Position numbers and translations under genes: made by a program
The notes under the pieces: model-generated
What the model saw: only the letters and a program-made list of their open reading frames with translations
What the model was told of the DNA's origin: nothing
Databases searched by the model: none
NCBI GenBank assembly: GCA_014239735.1
Contig: JAAZYI010000025.1
Coordinates: 1 to 64,000, forward strand
DNA length: 64,000 bases
Reading direction: 5' to 3'
Source: Dehalococcoidia bacterium
Lineage (GTDB): Bacteria > Chloroflexota > Dehalococcoidia > Lucifugimonadales > Lucifugimonadaceae
Part shown: positions 18,917-27,418 of the stretch, piece by piece
Position numbering within the stretch: position 1 is the stretch's first letter
How the letters are laid out: every line of letters begins with the position of its first letter

Positions 18917-19842
18917 TGAAAAAAGATTTTATAAACCTAGACAATATCAGCAAAGAAGATTTAAAAAAAATATTATATTTTGGAAAATCTTCAAAGGAAA
19001 ATTATTTAAAAGATACTGATAAAAAATTAAGTTTTTCTAATAAAACTGGAGTGCTGCTTTTTGAAAAACCGTCATTAAGAACTAAACTCAGCTTTTTCAG
19101 AGCTTTGAATTATCTTGGTATTAACCCAATATATTTTGATCCTAAAGAAGTTGGCATGGGAGGAAGAGAAAAGATATCTGATGTTGCTAAAGTATTATCA
19201 AAAATGAGTGACCTAGTTATTTTGAGAACGTTTAGTCAGGATACTATAGATGAATTCTCTGTTAATTCTGAAGTGCCTGTAATTAATGCCTTGAGTGATC
19301 AGGAACATCCATGTCAAGCATTAGGAGATATTATTTCTATTTTAGAGAGCTGTGCTCTTGAAATAGAAGAAATTAAATTAACTTTCATTGGCGACGGGAA
19401 TAATGTGGCAACAAGTCTAGCAAAAGCTTTTTCAATATTGGGAGGCACATTTATTCATTCTTGTCCTGAAGGTTTTGAAATCCCCAATAACCATCTTGAT
19501 AGAATTAATGATTTTAATAAATCTAGTAAAGGTAAATTTATCCTTGAAAGAGATCCAATAAAAGCTTCAGAAAATGCAGATGTAATATATACAGACGTAT
19601 GGGCAAGTATGGGGCAAGAATCAGAGGAACTTAAAAGAAAAGAAAAATTCAAAGGATATCAAGTCAATGAAAATCTTCTAGAAACCTCTAAAGCAATATT
19701 TATGCATGATTTGCCAGCACATCATGGAGAAGAGATATCAGAAGGTCTTGTTGATCATAATAAATCTATAGTATTTGATCAGGCTGAGAATAGAATTTGG
19801 GGACAAGTGGGCGTAATTAAATATTTAATGAATTTGAAGTGA
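18916..19842 (+). CDS. argF: ornithine carbamoyltransferase
   Basis: FEKPSLRTKLSF, DQEHPCQALGDIISI, MHDLPAHHGEEI. GTG ATG at 18913-18918; ATG start taken. Confidence 0.9.
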   Translation: MKKDFINLDNISKEDLKKILYFGKSSKENYLKDTDKKLSFSNKTGVLLFEKPSLRTKLSFFRALNYLGINPIYFDPKEVGMGGREKISDVAKVLSKMSDLVILRTFSQDTIDEFSVNSEVPVINALSDQEHPCQALGDIISILESCALEIEEIKLTFIGDGNNVATSLAKAFSILGGTFIHSCPEGFEIPNNHLDRINDFNKSSKGKFILERDPIKASENADVIYTDVWASMGQESEELKRKEKFKGYQVNENLLETSKAIFMHDLPAHHGEEISEGLVDHNKSIVFDQAENRIWGQVGVIKYLMNLK

Positions 19843-21128
19843 GTAATCCAATAATTACAATTTGCGGAAGACCTAACGTAGGTAAATCTACCCTTTTCAA
19901 TAGACTAACTGGAAGAAGGAAATCTATTGTGAGCGAGATTCCTGGCACTACAAGGGATTCTATACAAACTAATTGTCTATGGAATGATAAATCTTTTATT
20001 CTAGTTGACTCTGGGGGAATTGAAACTTATTCGGAAGACCATATAACACAAAAAGTAATCGATAAAAGTTATGAATCTATAAATGAAGCTGATCATATAT
20101 TGTTTGTGGTTGATGCCACTTCAGGAGTTACTATTGAAGATACTGAAATACTAAGAGTAATTAGAAAAATTGATAAAGATATAACGCTAGTTATAAATAA
20201 AGTAGATAATTCATCTCGCGAAGAAAATACTAATGATTTTTTCTCTCTAGGTCTTGGGGAAGGGATTAATATTAGCGCTTATCATGGCAATGGCATATTT
20301 GACTTAATGCATTCATTAGAGCACCTATTTTCCGTAGAAGAACCTGATGACGAATCAATAAAATTCTCGATTATAGGAAGGCCTAATGTAGGTAAATCTA
20401 CTCTTTTCAATATCATAATAGGCCAAGCTAAATATATTGTAAGCGAGATTCCTGGTACTACAAGAGATTCGGTTGATTCTAAGTTCAGATATGAGAGTAA
20501 TGACTATACAGTTGTAGATACTGCCGGTATAAGAAGAAAAGGCAAAATTGGAAAAGAAATCGAATATTTTAGTGTCTTAAGAACTATAAAAGCAATATCA
20601 GAAAGTCATATATCACTGTTAGTTATAGACTCCACAGAAAATGTAACTTTACAAGATCAGCACATTGCTGGATTAATTAGAGAAAGCGGAAATGGCTGTG
20701 TGTTGGTAATGAATAAATTAGACTTAGTAAAAAAGGAAAAAATCAAAGAAAAGGAAATAATAGAAAAATTAAAATTCTTTCCTGGAATACCTTTAGTCTA
20801 TACATCAGCAAAATTAAAATTAGGCATAGATGCAATGCTGAAAGAGCTAATCGACGTCAATAAAAGACACAGACAAAATTTTAATAGCGATGAAGTTTGG
20901 AGAAACATATTAAATATAATAAGTTCAAATATGCCTCCATCAAAAGGGAGAAGGAGGGTCTATCCTACTTCAGCAAAACAGATTGGATCCAATCCTCCTA
21001 AAATACAAATAAAATTCCATAATGCAGATTTAGTGCATTTTTCATATAAAAGATATATTGAAAATGAACTAAGAAGTATTTTTGATTTAAGAGGGGTTCC
21101 TCTGCAGTTAGAAATTTCAGAGAAATGA
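19839..21128 (+). CDS. der: ribosome biogenesis GTPase Der (GTG start, overlaps argF stop)
   Basis: 429 aa; two G domains, GRPNVGKSTLFNRLTGRRKSIVSEIPGTTRD and GRPNVGKSTLFNIIIGQAKYIVSEIPGTTRD. Confidence 0.97.
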   Translation: MSNPIITICGRPNVGKSTLFNRLTGRRKSIVSEIPGTTRDSIQTNCLWNDKSFILVDSGGIETYSEDHITQKVIDKSYESINEADHILFVVDATSGVTIEDTEILRVIRKIDKDITLVINKVDNSSREENTNDFFSLGLGEGINISAYHGNGIFDLMHSLEHLFSVEEPDDESIKFSIIGRPNVGKSTLFNIIIGQAKYIVSEIPGTTRDSVDSKFRYESNDYTVVDTAGIRRKGKIGKEIEYFSVLRTIKAISESHISLLVIDSTENVTLQDQHIAGLIRESGNGCVLVMNKLDLVKKEKIKEKEIIEKLKFFPGIPLVYTSAKLKLGIDAMLKELIDVNKRHRQNFNSDEVWRNILNIISSNMPPSKGRRRVYPTSAKQIGSNPPKIQIKFHNADLVHFSYKRYIENELRSIFDLRGVPLQLEISEK

Positions 21129-21760
21129 ACGACTATTTATTATTTATATTATCAATTTTATCTTGCTATCTAATAGGATCTATATCATTTGGAAGAATAA
21201 TAAGTAAATTATCCAAAAATATTGATATTACTTCCAAAGGAAGCGGAAATACAGGAGCAACAAATGTTCTTAGGACTGTTGGTACGCCTTACGGCCTCCT
21301 AGTGCTATTTTTAGATATGATAAAGTCAATAATTCCAGTCTTAATTATAGAAATTTATGGATCTAGTTCTATAAATTACACCACCCAAGTTGCTGCTCTT
21401 TCAGCGATAATAGGTCACTGCTACCCTATCTTTCATAAATTCAAAGGAGGCAAAGGAGTAGCAACAGGCGTAGGTCCTTTATTTATTATTTTTATGCCGG
21501 CTGCTATATCTGCTTTAATAACATTCGCAATAATTACGTTGATATCAAGAATGGTATCAGCAGGATCAATAATAGGATGTTTAATATCACTGATTTTCAT
21601 GATTATATTCAACTCAATTAACCTATTCGATAGCTCATGGATTGACTTGGTGTACCTAGTTCCTGCAATATCAATAATCATATACAAGCACAATGAAAAT
21701 ATAAGACGTATAATTTCTGGAACAGAAAATAAATTGAAATTTAAGAAAAATGAAAATTAA
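21125..21760 (+). CDS. plsY: glycerol-3-phosphate acyltransferase PlsY
   Basis: 211 aa; GSISFGRIISK, GSGNTGATNVLRT, FKGGKGVATGVG. Confidence 0.95.
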   Translation: MNDYLLFILSILSCYLIGSISFGRIISKLSKNIDITSKGSGNTGATNVLRTVGTPYGLLVLFLDMIKSIIPVLIIEIYGSSSINYTTQVAALSAIIGHCYPIFHKFKGGKGVATGVGPLFIIFMPAAISALITFAIITLISRMVSAGSIIGCLISLIFMIIFNSINLFDSSWIDLVYLVPAISIIIYKHNENIRRIISGTENKLKFKKNEN

Positions 21761-22745
21761 AATTTTAGGAAATACAATATGGGGATCAACATTAGGTTTT
21801 CTTCTATCTAATGCTGGCAACGAAGTAGATTTAATTTTTAGAAATAACTACAAATTAATTGAATCTAAAAATTCCTCTAAGTTTTCTATTGGAAACAAAG
21901 AATTAGATAAACCAAATAAAATAAAATTCATAAATTTTGAAGAATTGCATTTTAATGAAAATGATTTATTTTTGATTGCATTGCCAAGTTCAGAAATTAA
22001 GAAGAATTTGCAACAAATTAAAAATAAAATAAATAATAAAATTACAGTAATATCTGCGTCAAAAGGGCTATCTGAAGATGGCAAAACTCTTACTGAAATG
22101 ATTGCCTCAGAAATAAAAATTAATAGTTCTCAAATAGGAGTAATAACTGGTCCAAATTTAGCTACTGAAATATTAGAAGGCAAACCTGCCACAACGCTTT
22201 TATCATTTTCTGATTTGAATAAAGCAAATTCCATTAGAGATAATTTTTCAAGTAAAAACTTCAGAGTATATAGTGGCAACGACGTTGTTGGCGCTGAAAT
22301 TGGAGGCGCATTAAAAAATATAATTGCTATAGGATCAGGAATAATAGACAAATTACAACTTGGAGATAATGCGAAATCTGCATTTATTACAAGAGGCTTA
22401 AGAGAAATCACTAGATTTGGAATTTACCATGGAGCAGAAGAATATACTTTCTATGGGTTATCAGGAATAGGAGATCTATTTACTACTTGCTCCAGCAATC
22501 TTAGCAGGAACTGGCAACTAGGATATAACTTAGCTTCTGGCATAACATACGAAGAATTTAAAACCAATAAAAAAATAACTGTTGAAGGCGCAAATGCAAC
22601 CAAAATAGTAAATATGATCTCTCAAAAAGAAAATATAGATATGCCTATAACCAATATGACATATAAAGTTCTAGAAGAAAAATATGATCCAGAAATAGCA
22701 ATAAAAGAATTTATGAGTAGAGATCTTTCTCAAGAAAGAAATTAA
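21750..22745 (+). CDS. gpsA: glycerol-3-phosphate dehydrogenase [NAD(P)+]
   Basis: 331 aa; GALKNIIAIGSGIIDKLQLGDNAKSAFITRGLREI; GLSGIGDLFTTCSSNLSRN. Confidence 0.95.
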   Translation: MKIKILGNTIWGSTLGFLLSNAGNEVDLIFRNNYKLIESKNSSKFSIGNKELDKPNKIKFINFEELHFNENDLFLIALPSSEIKKNLQQIKNKINNKITVISASKGLSEDGKTLTEMIASEIKINSSQIGVITGPNLATEILEGKPATTLLSFSDLNKANSIRDNFSSKNFRVYSGNDVVGAEIGGALKNIIAIGSGIIDKLQLGDNAKSAFITRGLREITRFGIYHGAEEYTFYGLSGIGDLFTTCSSNLSRNWQLGYNLASGITYEEFKTNKKITVEGANATKIVNMISQKENIDMPITNMTYKVLEEKYDPEIAIKEFMSRDLSQERN

Positions 22746-23479
22746 CTTAAATTATTTTCAATTAAATATCTTAGTAAAGCACAAGAGACTATTGCAGCAG
22801 TATCAGATTTTAGTATTGTTTCGCCTATATTAATTATATTGGCTCCTGAATTCCTAGATAAGTTGATTTCATTTCTAGAAAACCCACCTACAGGACCTAT
22901 GAATATAGATAAGGTAGAATTTTTATATAAATCTAAATTAACATCACTTAATGCTTCTGACTCATCACGGTTCTCATAAAATATTATAGGGTTATTTAAT
23001 TTTCTATCATTAAACATATCTACAAATTTTTCTCGATTTCTGATTTCTGGAATAAAGAATTTACCAGATTGTTCTGCAGATTCTACACATATTTTTCTGA
23101 GCCTATTAATCTTATTTTCACTCAAAGAAATGACATCTTTTTTTTGAGATCTCTCTGTAATTAAAGGAGTAAAAGATGATATCCCTAATTCAGTCAATTT
23201 CTCAATAATTAATTCTAATTTAGAGTTTTTAATTATAGATTGATATACATCAATTTTTAATTCGCTCTCAAAAACATTTTTTTTAGAAATTGCTTTAGCT
23301 GTAATATTCTTGTTATCAATATCTATTTGAGCAATCACACTCAAACCTTTTCCGTTAAAAACTTCTATAGAATCTCCGTTTTTCATTCTTAGTACATTAA
23401 TAATTTGATGAGAAATATTTTTACTAAATTCTATGAACTCTGAGTCTTTATCTATGTCCTCAAAATAAAATCTATGCAT
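22742..23479 (-). CDS. rsmE: 16S rRNA m3U1498 methyltransferase
   Basis: IFIGPVGGFSRNEINL, LGETILKSDTAAIVS-like NIGETILKSDTAAIVSCALLRY. ORF opens at 23539; MHRFYFED at 23479 likelier start. Confidence 0.92.
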   Translation of the reverse strand: MHRFYFEDIDKDSEFIEFSKNISHQIINVLRMKNGDSIEVFNGKGLSVIAQIDIDNKNITAKAISKKNVFESELKIDVYQSIIKNSKLELIIEKLTELGISSFTPLITERSQKKDVISLSENKINRLRKICVESAEQSGKFFIPEIRNREKFVDMFNDRKLNNPIIFYENRDESEALSDVNLDLYKNSTLSIFIGPVGGFSRNEINLSRNSGANIINIGETILKSDTAAIVSCALLRYLIENNLS

Positions 23480-24365
23480 TATTTTTTTGAGCAACAATTG
23501 CAGCCCAATCTCCAGATTCACAACGCTCAATAATTTCAAAATTGAATGAATTGAACGTTGATTCTATTTGATCTAAATTTTCAATTAGGATACCTGAAGC
23601 TATAATTTTTTTATCGGGCAAAATAATATCACTTATATTAACCAAACCTTCCCTAAACAAAAATGAATTTAAGTTAGCAACTACTAAATCTGGAGAGAAA
23701 TCAATATTTAAGTTTTTCAATAAATCCTGTTTTTGCACCTTAATTTTATTAGATAATCTAGAATCATTAGCATTTTTATTTGACGCTAATACTGATTCTT
23801 CTTCTACGTCTATACTAAGACAACTATCTGCTCCAATTCTCAAAGCCACCAAACCAAGTATTCCAGACCCGCATCCTAAATCGACAATCTTTTCATTTTT
23901 AATTAGATATTTTTTTATTAAAGATATGCACATCTTTGTAGTAGGATGATGCCCTGTTCCAAAAGCCATAGATGGTTCTATAATCACCCAGGCATAATCA
24001 TTAAAATTATTTACTTGGTCTTTAAAAGGAAGTATTGCAACATCTTCTATTATTATTGGGTCAAATTTTTGTTTCTCCCAAATTTCTGAGCTGATTTCAG
24101 TAATTTTGAGGTCAGATAAATCAAAAACTCCACTAAAAAGGGATAGCCCTGAATTTAAGTTCTTTTCCAATTCTTCAGAATTTTTGTTTCTAGGTATATA
24201 TCCCGAAACTATACTCTCATTATTTATTCCGTCTTCCGGATCTCCTTCTTTTTCAACAATCACACTACCATATAAAAATCTTGAAAACATCTGAACTACA
24301 GGCTCTACAAACTCTTCAGACACTACAACACTGTATTTAACCCAGTTATTTTTACTTGAACTCAA
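23472..24365 (-). CDS. prmA: ribosomal protein L11 methyltransferase
   Basis: 297 aa; MAFGTGHHPTTKMCI, VDLGCGSGILGLVALRIGA, VVANLNSFLF. Confidence 0.9.
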   Translation of the reverse strand: MSSSKNNWVKYSVVVSEEFVEPVVQMFSRFLYGSVIVEKEGDPEDGINNESIVSGYIPRNKNSEELEKNLNSGLSLFSGVFDLSDLKITEISSEIWEKQKFDPIIIEDVAILPFKDQVNNFNDYAWVIIEPSMAFGTGHHPTTKMCISLIKKYLIKNEKIVDLGCGSGILGLVALRIGADSCLSIDVEEESVLASNKNANDSRLSNKIKVQKQDLLKNLNIDFSPDLVVANLNSFLFREGLVNISDIILPDKKIIASGILIENLDQIESTFNSFNFEIIERCESGDWAAIVAQKNNA

Positions 24366-24378
24366 TTAAATCCTTAAG

Positions 24379-25485
24379 TTAATTTCCGCTTATAAACTTT
24401 CTGAAAATTCCTTTTGACTTCTTATTGTCGCTATTTTCAGATAAATCTTTAAATTCCCGAATCTTATCCTTCTCTTCATTTGAAAGATCTTTAGGGATCG
24501 CTACTTTTATTACATTAATCTGATTCCCTCTAGAAGATCCCCCTATATCTGTAAAACCCTTACCTTTAATTTGTATTATTTCTCCATTTTGTGTGCCTGA
24601 AGGTATAGATACTTTCTGAAAACCATCTAGGGTAGGAACATCTAAATTATCTCCTAATATGGCCTGTGTAAAATCTAATTCTAATGTCAGTAACACATCT
24701 TTTCTTCTTCTAGAAAAATATTCATGATCTGGGACATTTACTTTAATAAAAATATCACCTTTCACAGATCCAATGCCACCAAACTCTCCCTCGCCTGACA
24801 ACTTTATAGTATCTCCCGAAGACACTCCCCTAGGTATTTTTACTGAAATATCTCTTTTTTCTAACTCAGCACCTTTACCGGAACAACCTGAACATTTTTC
24901 TTTGACTGTTTTTCCCGCACCTGAACAATCTGAACATATGCCTGATTGAGCAAACTGACCAAATATAGTTTTCTGAACCCTCTTAACTTGACCTGAGCCT
25001 TTACAAGAGCTACATGTAATTACATTAGATTGGTCTTTTGCTCCAGAACCTGAACAAGATTTACATTCCCCAATACGCTCAATGTGTATATCTTTTTCAA
25101 CTCCAAAAGCAGATTCCTGAAATGTTATTGATACCTCTTTATGTAAATCTCTACCTTTTCTTCTTGAAGAAGACCTGGATGATTGACTGCCGCCAAAAAA
25201 GGCATCAAAAATATCTCCAAATCCACCAAAATTATTAAAATCAAAATCTTGGAAATTAGCTTTAACTCCATCATGTCCAAATTGATCATAAGATTGCTTT
25301 TTCTCAGGATCACTCAGAACTTGATAAGCTTCATTAATTTCTTTAAACCTAGCCTCTGCACCCTTATCTTTATTCCTATCAGGGTGAAATTCTAATGCTA
25401 GCTTTCTAAAAGCTTTCTTTATTTCTTCTGGTGTTGCATTTTTCCCAACACCCAATATATCGTAATAATCTCTTTTGGAACTCAT
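24379..25485 (-). CDS. dnaJ: molecular chaperone DnaJ
   Basis: 368 aa; KRDYYDILGVGKNATPEEIKKAFRKLALEFHPDRN; four CxxCxGxG repeats. Confidence 0.97.
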   Translation of the reverse strand: MSSKRDYYDILGVGKNATPEEIKKAFRKLALEFHPDRNKDKGAEARFKEINEAYQVLSDPEKKQSYDQFGHDGVKANFQDFDFNNFGGFGDIFDAFFGGSQSSRSSSRRKGRDLHKEVSITFQESAFGVEKDIHIERIGECKSCSGSGAKDQSNVITCSSCKGSGQVKRVQKTIFGQFAQSGICSDCSGAGKTVKEKCSGCSGKGAELEKRDISVKIPRGVSSGDTIKLSGEGEFGGIGSVKGDIFIKVNVPDHEYFSRRRKDVLLTLELDFTQAILGDNLDVPTLDGFQKVSIPSGTQNGEIIQIKGKGFTDIGGSSRGNQINVIKVAIPKDLSNEEKDKIREFKDLSENSDNKKSKGIFRKFISGN

Positions 25486-25587
25486 TATCTTTTGGAATTA
25501 TTCATATTAGATTAACTAGTATAGATTAAGTATTATTATAAAGTACAAAAGTAAAAAAACTAACTTTATTAATACATAAGGAGATAA

Positions 25588-26220
25588 ATGAGAATATCTT
25601 GGATTTCAGACTCGGGTTTAAGAATAGAAACCTCCCAAGGTTTAATCCTGTATAACCATACCGCTGACTCATTAACTAAGGACGCCCAAAAGGATGACAA
25701 TACTATAGCTATATTCCCAAATGAAGAAAGCAGAAATATATCGAAAGATAAAATAACTAACTCAACAGATATAATTTTTGAAGCTGGTGAATATGAAATT
25801 AATGGCGTACCAATACAAGGTCAGTCTATAAAGCTAAACACCGAGAATCTTGATGATAAAACAATAATTTATTCAGTAATAAGCGAAAATTTATGTATTT
25901 GCCTAGTTCAAGATATCAACAAAATGACAATACCCGCTTCTGTCTCAGAGGCGATTGGGAAAGTAGATATTCTTGCAGTAATCTGCAACCCATCTTCTGA
26001 AAATACAGCAGAGTCAATTAATTCATTGGTCAGTTCGCTTGATCCTCAGGTACTAATCCCCATAGAAAACGATTCCAAGGGTGAAAGTTCAGAAATATAC
26101 CAAAAACTAATCAAAGAGCTAGGCCATCAAGCAGAAGAGGCAGTAGGTAAAGCCAATATAACAAAATCAGGGCTCCAAGATACTCTAAATATACTAAACC
26201 TTAGAAAAACTTCTTTATAG
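25588..26220 (+). CDS. metallo-beta-lactamase-superfamily-like protein, apparently lacking the HxHxDH motif
   Basis: 210 aa; N-terminus MRISWISDSGLRIETSQGLILYN resembles UlaG-like MBL N-termini; no HxHxDH in the translation. Confidence 0.5.
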   Translation: MRISWISDSGLRIETSQGLILYNHTADSLTKDAQKDDNTIAIFPNEESRNISKDKITNSTDIIFEAGEYEINGVPIQGQSIKLNTENLDDKTIIYSVISENLCICLVQDINKMTIPASVSEAIGKVDILAVICNPSSENTAESINSLVSSLDPQVLIPIENDSKGESSEIYQKLIKELGHQAEEAVGKANITKSGLQDTLNILNLRKTSL

Positions 26221-27333
26221 TCTTATACGGGCTAAAATAGGCTTTCTAAACCTTTTAGATAGGATAACCAACAATCCAAGAATAAATACAGAGAATAATG
26301 ATATAGATGATGATCCACCTCCATCAGAGCATCCGCCACCTTCTGCAACAGGAGCAACAGGTTCCTGCTCTACCTTAGCAATAGGTTCAATTTTAGAAGG
26401 AGTTGGGGTAGCAACAACTATAATAGTCTCTGGCTTGGGAGTTGGTAGAGGAGTTGGTGTTGGCGGAATAGGAATAGGTGTTGGCTCCGAAACCTTCAGC
26501 TCAAAATCTGCAAAAAGGAAATTTACACCAGTTATAAATTGATTTTCCTGAAAAGGAACTGAACTAATGCTTTCATTTCCTTGAATAACAAGTTTAATGG
26601 GTTGATTAACATAATTTATTGTTATTGGATTGACAGTAATAGAATATCCGCCATCCTTTGTTGTTACAGTCTCAGAAATATAATCCTGAATTTTTGCATA
26701 TACCTCTATACCATCTGGTACATTGCCAGATCCAATTGCAATTTGACCAGAATATAAACTAGGGTTAACAGTTGGTAGAGGAGTTGGTGTTGGCGGAATA
26801 GGAGTTGGAGTAGGTCTAGGTATAGTATCGGCGGTTAAATTAAAAGTTGCATTCATACAATTGCTTAATCTACAACCATCAGCAGCTGTAGGAAGGAATG
26901 TTATTGATTCTGTTGCCTTAATTCCTCCAACATACACATCAAAAATAACTTTTCCAGGAACACCAGGTCCTATATCTATGTGATATTTACCTGGAATATC
27001 AGCTCCAAATATTGTAGAAAACTTAAAAGCGCCTTCAGCAAGTGGAGTATTAACGCCATTAATTTGTACATTTTGGGTTTGACTTATAAATTCAACCTTT
27101 AAATTGGCAATACCAGTATCAATATTCTCCAGTTTTTGCCCTGCCACAGCGACAGTTCCTTGGTAATGTACAAATTTAGGAAAGAAATCAAAATCTAAGG
27201 TAGAAGCATTATGGCTATCTGCCCTTATGACAGACAAAGACAGAACAGAAAGCAATATAGCTGACAGAAAAATGCTTGCATATTTAAATTTCTTAATATC
27301 AGTATTCATAACTTTAATTATAGCAAATATCAA
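26215..27333 (-). CDS. secreted surface protein with two Pro/Thr linkers and C-terminal Cys/TM/basic anchor
   Basis: 372 aa; signal-like N-terminus; PTPTPIPPTPTPLPT linkers twice; GGGCSDGGGSSSISLFSVFILGLLVILSKRFRKP end. Confidence 0.75.
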   Translation of the reverse strand: MIFAIIKVMNTDIKKFKYASIFLSAILLSVLSLSVIRADSHNASTLDFDFFPKFVHYQGTVAVAGQKLENIDTGIANLKVEFISQTQNVQINGVNTPLAEGAFKFSTIFGADIPGKYHIDIGPGVPGKVIFDVYVGGIKATESITFLPTAADGCRLSNCMNATFNLTADTIPRPTPTPIPPTPTPLPTVNPSLYSGQIAIGSGNVPDGIEVYAKIQDYISETVTTKDGGYSITVNPITINYVNQPIKLVIQGNESISSVPFQENQFITGVNFLFADFELKVSEPTPIPIPPTPTPLPTPKPETIIVVATPTPSKIEPIAKVEQEPVAPVAEGGGCSDGGGSSSISLFSVFILGLLVILSKRFRKPILARIRL

Positions 27334-27362
27334 AATTATCCCACTCTAGTCAACACAAAATA

Positions 27363-27392
27363 AGAAAGAGCCCTCAAAGGAGGGCTCTTTCT
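27363..27392 (-). terminator. Rho-independent terminator downstream of giant surface-protein gene
   Basis: Perfect 13-bp stem agaaagagccctc (27363-27375)/gagggctctttct (27380-27392), tetraloop aaag. Confidence 0.85.
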
Positions 27393-27418
27393 GTAAAGTC
27401 TATCTATTTATAGATCCT

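Noticed and set aside
18916-19842. ArgF as a non-ornithine carbamoyltransferase because of SLRTK and HDLP motif variants
   Set aside because: Variants are noticeable, but substrate specificity cannot be decided from these motifs by eye; kept as OTCase.
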